From contig JBHGNT010000012.1 of NCBI GenBank assembly GCA_043228905.1, forward strand, positions 13,578,001-13,642,000: a stretch of 64,000 nucleotides of DNA. The letters are read 5' to 3'. Shown in pieces: positions 1 to 10,149 of the stretch. Position numbers and translations under genes: made by a program. Source of the stretch: Azolla caroliniana. Its lineage: Eukaryota > Polypodiophyta. Under the pieces are notes generated by a model. It searched no databases. It had not been told where the DNA came from and saw only the letters and a list, made by a program, of their open reading frames with translations. Numbering within the stretch: the first letter of the stretch is position 1; each line of letters opens with the position of its first letter.

Positions 1-200
1 CTCGATGGTGAACGTGATCTTTAACGTCTCTTCAAATGCCTACCACGTCGGATATTGCTGCCGTATGCTGTGGATACTCCCTTGAAGCTCGTCAGTCACC
101 ACCCGATTGAAGGATGTCACTTGCAGTCCTTCTGAATCCCTCACCGTAACATTTCCGCCTTGTAATCTCGTAAATATCGCGACACGTTGTCGCGTTGTTA
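1..200 (-). pseudogene. gag-like coding fragment, runs off window edge
   Basis: Read on the minus strand, about 60 codons are open apart from one stop, with a sense resembling retroelement gag capsid regions: a VTSFNRVVTDEL stretch, then an IRQQYPTW-like motif and a following helix-like segment. The frame continues past base 1. Together with the fragment at 978-1223 it probably formed one gag, now separated by about 0.78 kb of other sequence. Similarity is by eye only; lineage (probably Ty3-like) is uncertain. Confidence 0.4.
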
Positions 201-360
201 CGCGTGTGCGTGGAGAAAGGCGGGACCACGGGGGTCTTGGACTAGGGAGTGACGGAGCATAGGAAGTCGTACTTCACCGTTTCCGGGGCATCCCAAAAGC
301 ACACCGGAGGCAACCGAAGGGAGAGAGAGAAAGAGAGGGAGCGCGCGCTTGACACCGACT

Positions 361-390
361 CGCGCACGCACACGCACACACACACACACA
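361..390. repeat. (CA)n microsatellite
   Basis: A short run of CA dinucleotides with a few G interruptions, next to GA-rich sequence at 318-345. Confidence 0.9.
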
Positions 391-663
391 TGCTGACCTG
401 ACTCACGCCCTTATGTACAGGCAACGCAGGAAAGGGGAAGCGCCCGACACCAATAGAGACACGAATATGCACAGACAGACGCAAATGTAAGTATTACAAG
501 GGAAAGAATGCAACCCCGGCTTCGAGCCGGACCATGGTAGGGTAGGTTACAGCAGTAGTTTGCTGCCAAGCCGCCATCCGGGAAGCTCTCGGGCTCGTCA
601 CGCGGAGCGGGGTCTTGCACAGGAGACCTAGTAGAGACAACCCTCAACGGTCGACTTCCCCGC

Positions 664-720
664 CAAGAAGAAGAAGAAGAAGAAGAAGAAGAAGAAGAAG
701 AAGAAGAAGAAGAAGAAGAA
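664..720. repeat. (AAG)n microsatellite
   Basis: An uninterrupted AAG trinucleotide tract of 57 bases (19 units). A purine-only tract of this length is prone to slippage. Confidence 0.95.
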
Positions 721-977
721 CTAACTCTAAACCTAACGGTATACCCTCTAACACAAAACGGGCAACCCTTTCACAAAGGGCGCTCCCTTGCTTTTATAGA
801 ACAAGGAGAGGGATGCGTTACAATGTGGGATAAATCTCGACTTACATGGGATCGTCTGTCCCGACTTGACTACTCTTCAGCACCATAAAGGCACCCTCGT
901 TATTCACACTAAATGTACAAGGGTGAGCACACATGCTGCACCCCGCCGATGTAGCCAATGTTTCCCGGTTTCCGCCT

Positions 978-1223
978 CTAGCCGAAATTCTTCACGACAA
1001 CGTCTTTCCCGTTAAATTTCCTGTTCCGTTGCACGAGCCGCTCTACTGCCGCCGCAATCTCCGAGACCGCGTGTTGTTCTTGTTGCATCCGCTCAAACAT
1101 CGCCATCATGTTGTTAGTCCCCGGTTGATTTTCCATCTCCTTGCCACCCGGTTTCACATCAGGTTCACCAATTGTGTCGTGCCTTTCAGCTTCGGATCGT
1201 TGTGTGAGTTGGGTGGGAACCAT
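978..1223 (-). pseudogene. gag-like N-terminal fragment
   Basis: An 81-codon minus-strand frame starts with Met, has a polar N-terminus, then a helical glutamine/glutamate-rich stretch (MFERMQQEQHAVSEI) and a FNGKDV motif. That motif is typical of the start of retroelement gag capsid regions, where it is normally followed by a YL/F helix. Here the frame stops right after it. The likely continuation is the fragment at 1-200. Retroelement origin is inferred from motif style only. Confidence 0.4.
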
Positions 1224-1413
1224 TGAAATTTTGGACTAGGACAAAGAAGAATAGAATATAAGGCTAGTTATGAATAGGTAGAAAGAGAAGTCAGAAATAA
1301 AACTTGTGAATCCCACGTGTTTAGTGTATTTAATCAATATTTAGATTGTAAGAAAGAGAATTTTTATGATAAACTCGTGAATCATCGAATATATTAGATT
1401 GATCAATCCTTGT
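1224..1413. other. AT-rich flank before copia C1
   Basis: No gene or repeat recognised. Its last five bases (CTTGT, 1409-1413) are the target site duplicated by the copia element that follows. Confidence 0.6.
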
Positions 1414-1801
1414 TGTTGAGAATCAAGCTCAACTTGGTCTAGTGTGTGAACTCACCTTGAGAGTGAAGAGACACCTCAACGGTCAAGAGTCACCATTATG
1501 TCACCACTTTGTATTCTAGCATTTAGTATGAGTCATAGAATCATATTCTATGACACATAACTTATGAGCTTTCACATTCCCCATGCTCCATGAGCCTTGT
1601 AGTTAATGAAGAGAGAGGGTGACTACATAAAGCACCCTCCTCCCATCTTGTATAATGTTGAGTCTTTCTCCTTTGTTAATATACTTTTAACCTTGCGTAT
1701 TCTCTGTGTTTCACTCACTCTCTCTCTCTCTCTCTCTCTTACACACACACATAACTCACATCTCTTCCGCCTCACAAGAATCAATCTCTTGATTCTTTAC
1801 A
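1414..1801 (+). repeat. 5' LTR of copia C1
   Basis: The 388-bp LTR starts TGTTGAGAATCAAG and ends CTTGATTCTTTACA, so AGAATCAAG near the start mirrors CTTGATTCT near the end. It has a CT microsatellite (about 1718-1739) followed by CA repeats, and an ACATAAAGC TATA-like site near 1624. The primer-binding site follows directly. Confidence 0.93.
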
Positions 1802-1814
1802 TGGTATCAGAGAG
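1802..1814 (+). other. primer-binding site of C1
   Basis: TGGTATCAGAGAG abuts the 5' LTR. This matches the classic complement of the 3' end of plant initiator Met tRNA at its first ten or so bases. Confidence 0.85.
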
Positions 1815-1960
1815 ATTTGGTAGCTTGATCTAGCCCATTCGCCTCATCGTGATCGTGTGTTGTGCTCTACGCCGACGACCAAGAACCGGCTCATAGCTAT
1901 CGTAGCTTCGCTACATAGCTCGCATTCGAAGAGAGAAGAAGAAGAAGAAGAATCGACATA

Positions 1961-2665
1961 ATGAATATTCAAATGGGGAGCGCTCTCCCTACTGAGAAGT
2001 TGGATCAAAACAACTTCGCATCTTGGGAGTACAAGATGCACCAATACCTTGTCGGACAAGGCTATTGGAGCTACATCAAAGGAGCGCATGAAGACCAACC
2101 TGCCGAAGCGGCTCCCGAATACGTGACATGGGAGCAAGCCGCAAGCCGTGTGATGTATTGTTTGGTGACATGTGTTCACGACCACATGCTCGGTTACATT
2201 CGAGAAGCCAAGAAGCCGAAGGAAACGTGGGAAAATCTACGAAAGATTTTTGCCGCCAACACGACCGCGAGGAAGCTTCAACTCCGCCAAGAGTTGAACG
2301 ACATTCAACAAAGGGACATGTCCATCACGACATACACCTTGAAGATCAAGGAGCTTTGTGACTCGATCGACTCAATAAGCGTAAGTATAGATGATGATGA
2401 AATGGTGCAAATATGCCTCGGCGGCCTCGCACCACGGCTCGGCGCGATGCGAACTGCCGTTCTAGCACGGGAGAAATCTCCCTCCTTCTTCGAGCTCCAA
2501 TCAATGCTATTGGTCGAAGAAAACCACGTGCGTACAAGGAGCAATGAGTCGGAAGGCCACATGCCCTACACACACTCTAATGGAGGAAGAGGGCGCGGAC
2601 GAGCGAAAGGCGGATTCGGCCAAGGACAAGGCAGACGAGGTCCGACCTACGACAACAACTCCTAA
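1961..2665 (+). pseudogene. gag: copia Gag (capsid region) of C1
   Basis: A 234-codon frame encodes a copia Gag of the UBN2/gag-polypeptide type. It shows the NNFASWEYKMHQYL start motif, the TWENLRKIFAANTTARKLQL helix region and a LEDQ/VEENHVRTR linker. The end is glycine/arginine-rich (GGRGRGRAKGGFGQGQG), as is usual just before the zinc knuckle. The frame stops at 2665 by a frameshift; the knuckle continues in another frame. Gag would assemble the cytoplasmic particle that packages element RNA. Confidence 0.85.
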
Positions 2666-3313
2666 TTTTGGCCGCAAAACGGAGGCCAATGAGGAACCTT
2701 CGCAAGAAGGGGGAGCTTCCACTCCGGCCCGAGCCGTCAAAATGCAACCGAATGCGGATATTGCGGAAAGCTCGGCCACCATGAAGAAGAGTGCCAAAAG
2801 AAGATGCGTGAATCGGCTTCCACAAGCTGACAACTCACGAATTACGCACATAATTCCGACTACGAAGAGTATAGCGGAATGTACGGGAACAACTCCGACT
2901 ACGAAGATCGTGGCGGAATGTATGCACGCAACTCCGGCCGTGACGGAATGTTCATGATGAAACATAGAGCAAACTCTATGTCGGCCTCTACCTCAACTAG
3001 TGCCCTCAATCCAGAGGACGTATGGTTTGTAGACTCTAGAGCCTCAAACCATATGACATCCCATAAAGAATGGTTTCTCGAACTTCGAGAGCTGGAGCGA
3101 CCCGGTTATGTCGAAACCGGAGATGACACTATGCACCTGATTCGGCACATCGGCAATGTCCCGTTCGGCGAAAGAGGTAAGCAAACATACATTAAAAATG
3201 TCTTGCATGTTCCCACCATCACGAAGAATTTGGTCTCGGTCAGCCAAATGGTTGAGCAAGGGATGCAAGTACGATTCGATCAAGAAGGGTGCTTCATCGA
3301 AAAAGAAGGCTGA
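2666..3313 (+). pseudogene. C1 zinc knuckle and aspartic protease
   Basis: A CCHC knuckle (C-GY-C-GKLG-H-HEEE-C) lies at 2753-2794 in a different frame from Gag. The protease frame (2879-3313) has WFVDSRASNHM, where retroviral-type proteases have DSG. The glycine codon is AGA (Arg) at 3038-3040, so the protease should be inactive. The C-terminal half (NVLHVPTITKNLVSVSQM) is typical of copia. The frame ends at 3313 by a frameshift. Confidence 0.85.
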
Positions 3314-5058
3314 ATCATCACACACGGAAGAAGTTCATTCTCGATTCGCACAAGATGAAATCCGCCATGTTCGCGAAAAGCTCGAAAGTCGACTTCGACA
3401 TAGAGCTATGGCATAAGCGAATCGGCCACATCAATCTCAACAAACTCAAAGCAATGAAATTGAAAGGAGTCGTCATCGGACTCCCAACATTCAAAGAGAA
3501 GGAGATTGAAGGTGTATACGAAGCGTGCCAATTCGGCAAGCAACACCGACACCCATTTCCGAAGGAGCGGAACATGAGCAAAGGCGTACTCGACGTAATT
3601 CATTCCGATGTATGGAGTCCGGCTCAAACGGCGACATTCGGCGGATGCCGATATTACATGCTCTTCATCGATGACTTTTCTAGGCACACTTGGATTTACC
3701 CGATGCGGCAAAAGAGCGAAGTGTTCGGACACTTCCAAAATTTCAAGAATGAAGTCAAGAAAGCCACTGGCCGACATGTACAATGCCTTCGATCGGATGG
3801 TGGCAAGGAGTACTTCTCGGACCATTTCACGGCGTATCTCCGAAAGGAAGGAATTCGGCGAGAATTCACTTGCCGACACACTCTGCAACAAAATGGAGTA
3901 GCCGAGCGCAAAAATCGGCACATCCTCGAAGTAGCGCGGGCCATGATGAACGAGAAGCATATGCCCAAGTCATATTGGGCCGAATTGGCAAATACGGCTG
4001 TCTACCTAATGAACCGGTGCACAACATCCGGCGTGCACGAGGTCACTCCGCATGAAAGATTCTTCGGAAAGAAGCCGAACCTATCACATGTTCGGATATT
4101 CGGCTCTATTGCGTACGTGCACATCCCCGACGAGAAGCGTCAAAAGCTCAACCCGAAGTCGGAGAAATGTATCCTCGTAGGATACTCACTGGAGCAAAAG
4201 GGGTACAAGTGCTACAACCCCTCAACTCAAAAATCTCAGGAAAGTCGAGACGTCGTTTTTGACGAGTTCGCATCCTGGTACGCACCAGAGACAACTTCGC
4301 CTCCGACTCCGCTCGACCCGGAATCCACTGAACAAGAGATAGGGGATGAAGATCACCTTACGCGCATGTTCGAAGAAAGTCCGATCACGACCCGACTGAG
4401 CGGACCACAAGAGCCTTTGAGCGATCAAAGCACATCACGGCCTAGCCCAAAGATGGACAAAGGCAAGGCGAAAATGGCGGAATATGAAGACGATCGCTTC
4501 GACGACGATGAATCGACTCACTCACTCGACAGTGAGTTCGGCGATTTCGAGGTACCAATCGGAGCCAAGAAAGCCCTCATCTCTGCAAATGAAAAGCTTT
4601 GCCGATCCACTCGTGAAAAGAACCCTGTAAGCCGATTCGGCTACAACGATTATATGGCGTACCATTACGCCTTTATGATGAAGGTAGCGACAGTACGGGA
4701 GCCGGAAACCTTTTCGGATGCCGCGAAGGACCCGCGATGGATCGAAGCAATAAATGAGGAGATGCAGGCACTACGGAAGAACGAGACGTGGGATCTTGTT
4801 CCCACCTCACCACACAAAAAGCCGATTGGATGCAGATGGATCTACAAAGTGAAGTACAACGCGGACGGTTCCGTCAACCGCTATAAAGCTCGACTCGTAG
4901 TGAAAGGATATGCTCAGACACATGGCATCGACTACGAAGAAACCTTTGCCCAGGTGGCAAGGATGACAATGGTGCGGACCGTAATTGCGGTTGCCGCGGA
5001 GAAAGGGTGGCACCTCCATCAAATGGACGTCAAGAACGCCTTCTACAAGGCGAATTAG
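3289..5058 (+). pseudogene. pol: C1 integrase and N-terminal reverse transcriptase
   Basis: This 589-codon frame begins with the pre-integrase zinc domain (LWHKRIGHINLNKL); the first Cys of its CxxC is now Tyr (VYEACQFGK). The core has all three acidic residues: Asp at 3607 (HSDVW), Asp at 3796 (LRSDGGKEY) and Glu at 3904 (GVAERKN), with DD35E spacing. After a low-complexity acidic linker comes the RT start (CRWIYKVKYN, KARLVVKGYAQ, HQMDVKNAF). The frame then shifts and stops at 5058, and RT continues in the next entry. Confidence 0.9.
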
Positions 5059-6188
5059 AAGAGGAGGTGTACATGCTACAACCACCCGGCTTCAACTCGA
5101 GCACCCATCCAAAAGCTGTATGCCGACTCAAGAAGCCACTCTACGGCCTCAAGCAAGCACCGCGTGCTTGGCATTCGAAGATAACGCAATATCTTCATCA
5201 AATCGGCTTCCGTATGTCAAAATCGGACAACTCCCTCTACATACGAAGCGATTCCGCAAGTCCGATCGGCATCATCTTATATGTGGATGACCTAGTCATT
5301 GGAGGTGAGCATCTCGTCAAAATCAATAAGGTCAAATCCCTCCTTTCCGACAAGTTCGAGATGACGGACATGAAGGAGCTCCACTACTTCCTCGGCATCG
5401 AGGTAATTCGAAGTCCGGCCGGAATCATGATCTCTCAATGGCACTACATCCTCAACTTGTTATACAAGTACGGGATGGCTGAGTGCAAATCCGTGGCAAC
5501 CCCGCTCGATCGTAATCTCAAACTAGATGCGCACTCCGACACCAAAGCGTGTGAGCTGACTCAGTATCGGCAACTCATCAGGAGTCTCATCTACCTCACG
5601 ATCACTCGACCCGATCTCAGTTATCCGGTCGGTCTCCTTAGCCAATTCATGCAAACATCGCATGATACTCACTTGGATTGTGCTAAGCGAGTTCTACGAT
5701 ACGTGAGCGGCACAATGGATTGCGACATCCTCTACAAGACCGCGATGCCAATGCGACTCAAGGGGTACACAGACGCCGATTGGGCCGGCTACAAAGCTGA
5801 TAGAAGATCAACCTCTGGATCTGTTTTCTCCCTCGGCAGCGGAGCAATATCCTGGAGTAGCAAGAAGCAGCCTACCGTCGCTCTTTCGAGTACGGAGGCG
5901 GAATACAAGGGCGCAGCCGTAGCTGCGTGTGGAGCCGTATGGCTCAAGAGGATTTTGAAAGATCTGGGCATACCCATCAAGGATCCGACTTCCCTTTACT
6001 GCGACAACATCAACAGTATCTATCTGGCTCAGAACCCGGTGTTCCACGCACGGACAAAGCACATCGAAGTGCACTATCACTTCATCCGAGAGCGCGTTCT
6101 GGCTGGCGATGTCGACCTACAACACATAAGCACCAATCTTCAAACGGCCGACATCTTCACTAAAGCCTTAGGAGCCAACAAGCTATGA
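5007..6188 (+). pseudogene. pol: C1 reverse transcriptase (palm) and RNase H
   Basis: The frame picks up RT in the overlapping reading frame (QGELEEEVYMLQPPGF, LKQAPRAWH) and contains the catalytic YVDD at about 5279-5290. RNase H has YTDADWAG near 5770 and ends with the ADIFTKAL motif, common near the end of copia Pol. The stop at 6186-6188 looks premature: a CGA to TGA change is likely, because about 25 further sensible codons follow to about 6240. The start at 5007 is only the first in-frame Met, not a true initiation site. Confidence 0.9.
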
Positions 6189-6494
6189 CAATTCATGACC
6201 GATCTCGGATTGACAATCCCTGATTTGCCAAGCTTGAGGGGGAGTACTGAAGACACTACGCAATAACGCGTAGATTCCGCAACCACACACTGTAGCAGCA
6301 AAGAGCCGATCTACCACGCAAAGCCGCGAAGAAAGACGCAAGCCGAAGCACAGACTTCGTAACTACGCACAACGCAAGCTGGAGCACGGATTCCGCAACT
6401 CCGCATAAAGCGAGTCGACGCGGACTCCCGAACGTGAATTGAAGCGGATTTCGGATACCGTCTGAAACCGACCCGACTTGAGCTTGAGGGGGCG
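6189..6494 (+). other. C1 3' untranslated region and polypurine tract
   Basis: After Pol there are two GA-rich tracts, CTTGAGGGGGAG near 6233 and CTTGAGGGGGCG at about 6483-6494. The second directly abuts the 3' LTR and is the functional polypurine tract. Between them is a CGCAA/CCGCAACNACGCA-rich imperfect repeat stretch (6258-6420). Confidence 0.75.
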
Positions 6495-6894
6495 TGTTGA
6501 GAATCAAGCTCAACTTGGTCTAGTGTGAAAACTCACCTTGAGAGTGAAGAGACACCTCAACGGTCAAGAGTCACCATTATGTCACCACTTTGTATTCTGG
6601 CATTTAGTATGAGTCATAGAATCATATTCTATGACACATAACTTATGAGCTTTCACATTCCCCATGCTCCATGCGCCTTGTAGTTAATGAAGAGAGAGGG
6701 TGACTACATAAAGCACCCTCCTCCCATCTTGTATATTGTTGAGTCTTTCTCCGTTGTTAATATACTTTTAACCTTGCGTATTCTCTATGTTTCACTCACT
6801 CACTGACTCACTCACTCTCTCTCTCTCTCTCTTACACACACACATAACTCACATCTCTTCCGCCTCACAAGAATCCATCTCTTGATTCTTTAGA
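6495..6894 (+). repeat. 3' LTR of copia C1
   Basis: The 400-bp copy of the 5' LTR is longer through a changed CT/CACT repeat (6795-6835). Its last dinucleotide is GA rather than CA (TTTAGA), a point change. TSD copy CTTGT follows at 6895. Confidence 0.93.
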
Positions 6895-6974
6895 CTTGTA
6901 AAATAATCAACATCATACATCTTTCTCTCCTCCTTATATAAGGATGGAAGAGGCTAAACATAGCTTCATGCTTT

Positions 6975-7140
6975 TTCTAAAGTGTTCATGCACACTAAAT
7001 GTGCATGAGTTGCCTTTTACACTATGCTTTTATTTCCTAAATATGGTGCTCATGCTTGCTAGATGTGCACGAGTAATTTTTTATTGGTGTACATTTTTCT
7101 TATAAATAAAGTATTCACGCATTCTAAAAATGCATGACTT
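6975..7140 (+). repeat. three tandem ~64-bp units, each with a short hairpin
   Basis: Three diverged units start near 6975, 7040 and 7103. Each carries a palindromic core such as TCATGCAC-taaat-GTGCATGA (6986-7008). Two of the units recur at 49386-49490. No coding. It may belong to a non-autonomous element or to the head of the SINE-like unit that follows. Confidence 0.7.
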
Positions 7141-7199
7141 ACCTTTTAATAAAGGTAGGCATAAATAAAGGTCTTATACGTATTAAATCTATATTTAGA

Positions 7200-7285
7200 A
7201 CACTTAGGAGAAGTTAGTACAATGGTAAAGTTGGGGTTTGTCTATGTGGAGGTACAAGGTTTGAATTTTGCCCTATGCATGTAAC
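7200..7285 (+). repeat. SINE-like sequence with tRNA-type A and B boxes
   Basis: The sequence has an A-box-like TTAGTACAATGG and a B-box-like GGTTTGAATTTTGCC about 43 bases later. The paralogue at 49557-49622 is closer to consensus (TAGTATAATGG and GGTTCCAATCT). This is the layout of an RNA polymerase III promoter in tRNA-derived SINEs. No clear poly(A) or direct repeats were found, so classification is tentative. Confidence 0.5.
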
Positions 7286-7510
7286 AATCTTTTCTTCTAT
7301 TTGTAAATTTGTCTCTTCATCCCGTGAGAGACTCTCACTGGCCTTCTTTATCCGGCTCTTGCTGGTTCTGCTTGATCCGGTTCTTACCGGATCCTCCTTG
7401 TCAGTACCTCCTTCATCCGGTTCTCACCGGTTCTCCTTACCGGTTCCTCCTTGTCCCATCTGGAGGAAGAAAAATGCAATTTTTACGTAGTATGCGAATT
7501 ACACTACGAC
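7286..7510 (+). repeat. CCGGTTCT-rich imperfect repeats, no gene
   Basis: From about 7350 to 7455 the motif CCGGNTCTYRCCGG recurs several times (near 7350, 7376, 7389, 7417, 7428, 7440). This block interrupts the match between 7042-7530 and 49386-49745. A similar CCGG/CCAGATTGG-rich composition is seen in the LTR of copia J (10780-10930). Confidence 0.5.
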
Positions 7511-7562
7511 AACGTACCAACATATTTTGTAGTAAACGAGGGGGAGATAAGGACGCTTGACA
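7511..7562 (+). mobile_element. small gypsy leader fragment joined to inverted PR
   Basis: GTACCAACATA...GAGATAAGGACGCTTGAC matches the leader of the G family (12465-12510). It then joins directly to the inverted protease region. A head-to-tail leader fragment next to inverted coding sequence marks a rearrangement junction. Confidence 0.6.
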
Positions 7563-8755
7563 CGAGGAAACAATCGAGAGGGATTGTTTTTTTACACATT
7601 GAATAAAATGCGTACAATCGTTCAGTAAAAAAGAAATGGAATAACGAACCCAATCAATAAATAAAGAAGAGTTTTTATTATAAAACCAGGGATAACCCAG
7701 TATTACATCGGTGGTACAAAGATTCATTACATGGAAGTCTACTTCCTCTATATAAGTATCAATAGAAATTCCTAATGAATGAATCGCCCCGTTGATGTAT
7801 TGTACTCTTCCATCAGCCAAGTGCATCGTGTAGGTGTGATCACTTACGGTGGGTTGGATTCCCCATATCTGAACCAAACGATCATTCACAAAGTTGTGTG
7901 AGATTCCTGAATCAAATAAAAATTGTACGGGAGATCCATTTATATACCCGTTTGCACATAGCAAATCATTGGGTCCCAATACATAGTGCGGGAAAGAACA
8001 TTTATAGCTTATGTTTGGTTCCAATACATAGTGTGGTCCCATATCTGAACCAAATGATCATTCACAAAATTGTGTGAGCTTCCTGAATCAATTACTTAAA
8101 TGATGTGTATAGACCTCAAGGACATCAAGAATCTGACCTTTATGGTCTGCAACTTTTGTTTTGTTGTTGTGCGCTTTCCGTTGGAGCTTTCGACATTGCT
8201 CTTTTGTATGACCCTTCCTTTTGCAGAATAGTCAAAAAGGATGTTGTTGCTTACAATTACAATCCACGAATTCGTTGGGTGTCTTGCATTTCCTAGCGAA
8301 TAGCGACTGCTTAGTCCCCGGCGCTTCGTTAGGTTTGTTATGGTCCTTCTTCGAAGTGCGTTGATAGAGAAGAACTCTTTCAACGGCCTGTTCGAAGGAT
8401 TTGGGATCCTTATCGTGCACTATCTAATGATAGTCCGAATTGGGGATGCCATTGACAAAACAAGCTATCAACCAATTGTGCCCTTCTAAACCCGATTTTT
8501 GGATTTTGGTTCTAGCATGGTGAACATAGTCTTCTAGCGGGGAAAACTTCTTGTAGAGAGGTTCATTAAAGCTTGTGCTACGTTGGTTCAACATAGAGGT
8601 TGCAACAATTGGCCCTTGAAAACTAGGACAAATTCTACCCAAGTATCAGGCAATTTCCCCAAAGTGCGGAGCCCACGCCACCAGGCAACAACCTTACCCC
8701 CTAGTTCTCGGCCGACATATGAAATCTTCGTACTATCTGGCTTGGAATAGAGCTC
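7563..8755 (-). pseudogene. inverted gypsy gag and protease fragment (G0)
   Basis: On the minus strand, 8755-8100 is the gag C-terminal part (LEDYVHHARTKIQKSG, PNSDYH, PKSFEQAVERVL) and knuckle region; one Cys codon of the CCHC box is now a stop. The protease is at about 8042-7563, with FLFDSGISHNFVN carrying an intact DSG and an ILGYPWF motif. About 100 bases around 8000 are duplicated (PHYVLEPN / PHYVLGPN). From 7831 on, this is the left end of the 9.43-kb duplicated block. The gag has several frame breaks. Confidence 0.85.
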
Positions 8756-8995
8756 ATCATAGTCAAAAGATGATGAAATGAGGGTAGCTAGGCCTCGTAT
8801 TTATAGCGATACCCAAGGCCCCCAGGCAAGTTCACACTTGGCCTAATGGGTTGTCTCAATCCTCCCCTTCTTTACACTCTCCCCTTCTTTACAATCTCCC
8901 CTTCTTTACACTCTCGTTCCCTCACACTTATCCACGTGTATAGAATACTACGGTAAATTCTCACCACGAGATATTATACGGTCATGCCCGTAACA
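8756..8995 (-). repeat. truncated inverted gypsy LTR (U3 part)
   Basis: This is the reverse complement of the first about 240 bp of the G-family LTR, ending GCCCGTAACA at 8995. The R/U5 part and whole leader are missing, so gag joins LTR directly near 8755. U3 contains a triplicated CTCCCCTTCTTTACACT unit (8863-8918) where other copies have one. Confidence 0.85.
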
Positions 8996-9000
8996 ATGGT

Positions 9001-10110
9001 AGAAGGCTATGGAGGAAGAAATGCATGCACTCACGGAAAACAAGACGTGGGACTTAGTTGATGTACTTAAAGGAGTGAAGCCGGTTCATAACCCCTGTGG
9101 TTCCGCCTCATGGTCCGCACATAGTGACAGATTTTTCACGACACCGGCGTGCCTAGAACGCAAAGATCACGCACCGGCTGCATAAGATGGGGTTTGCAGC
9201 CTCGAAGTCCGACTCTTCACTATTCATCCGGAATGGTCCGGATGGTCTGGTATGTATCCTATTATATGTAGATGATCTAGTCATCACCGGACGCGGACTT
9301 GCTAAAATCGGTCGAGTGAAGTCCCAACTATCGGATGCATTCGAAATGAAGGGCTAGGGGGACCTTCATTACTTCCTCGAGAGCGAAGTGATCCACATCC
9401 CAGAAGGCATATTGATCAATCAACACCACTATGTGTTGAGTATGCTCTTCAAATTTAGTATGATAGAATGCAAATCTGTCTCGACTCCTCTGAACCGAAA
9501 TGTGAAGCTTCGCCCCAATTCCAGAACGGCATGCAACCCGAAAAGGTTTCGACAAATAGTTAGAAGTCTCATATATCTGACCATCACCCGGTCGGACCTC
9601 AGTTATCCGGTCAGACTGATTAGTCAATTTATGGCGCATCCAACCCTGGAGCACCTTCAGTGCGCGCACCGAATACTGAGATATGTTAGCGGCACTAAGG
9701 ACAAGGGGTTGATGTATCAGACTAGTGTAGCCGGACAGCTTGTCGGCTACATGGATGTCGATTGCACCGGAAATGCCAGCGATCGTAGGTCTACATCCGG
9801 ATATGCGTTTTCACTTGGAAGCGTCACGGTTGCATGAAGTAGTAAGAAGCAACTGACAGTAGCACTATCGAGCACCGAGGCCTAGTACCGAGGAGCGGCT
9901 ATCGTGACATGCGAAACCATATAGCTCAAGAGGCTCCTGAAGGATTTGCGAGTGGAGGTGTCTGATTCGATGAGATCTATTGCAACAACCTCAACAGCAT
10001 CCAACTGGCGAAGAACCCCATATTTCACGCCCGGACAAAGGACATCGAGGTGCACTATCATTTCGTCCGAGAGCGCGTTCTCTCCAATGAAGTGGAACCC
10101 TTGACTTAGA
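9001..10110 (+). pseudogene. pol: J reverse transcriptase and RNase H remnant
   Basis: RT begins with VEGM/MEEEMHALTENKTWDLVD. It then loses about 0.4 kb of fingers and palm (near 9075-9180) and resumes at SKSDSSLFIRNG and the catalytic YVDD (9265-9276). RNase H has YMDVDC (normally YxDADW), so one catalytic Asp context is altered, and stops occur near 9357, 9837, 9885 and 9922. The longest open piece is 9388-9837. Nonfunctional, but clearly copia by order and motifs. Confidence 0.85.
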
Positions 10111-10149
10111 CAAGTTGTGGCAATTTTCCGGTGCACTAGGTGTGAAATA

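Larger units (their letters stand above)
201..977. other. interrupting stretch with microsatellites and possible LTR-type promoter
   Basis: This stretch separates two minus-strand gag-like fragments and has no convincing coding frame. It holds a CA repeat and a long AAG repeat. On the minus strand near 795-805 there is a TATA-like CTATAAAAGC. It may be a solo LTR or a small non-autonomous insertion, but I cannot find matching target-site duplications. The arginine-rich frame across the AAG tract is just the repeat translated. Confidence 0.4.
1414..6894 (+). mobile_element. Ty1/copia LTR retrotransposon C1, nearly complete
   Basis: A 5.5-kb element has two direct LTRs, a primer-binding site, gag-PR-IN-RT-RH in copia order, and a polypurine tract before the 3' LTR. 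The 5-bp duplication CTTGT flanks it at 1409-1413 and 6895-6899, so it is one intact insertion. By eye the LTRs differ at about nine positions plus a CT-repeat length change, so it is not brand new. The coding region carries several frameshifts and a mutated protease, so it cannot be autonomous. C2 at 53.3-57.7 kb is a relative. Confidence 0.95.

Noticed and set aside
615-833. 72-codon arginine-rich frame
   Set aside because: It is the AAG microsatellite translated; no conservation or start context.
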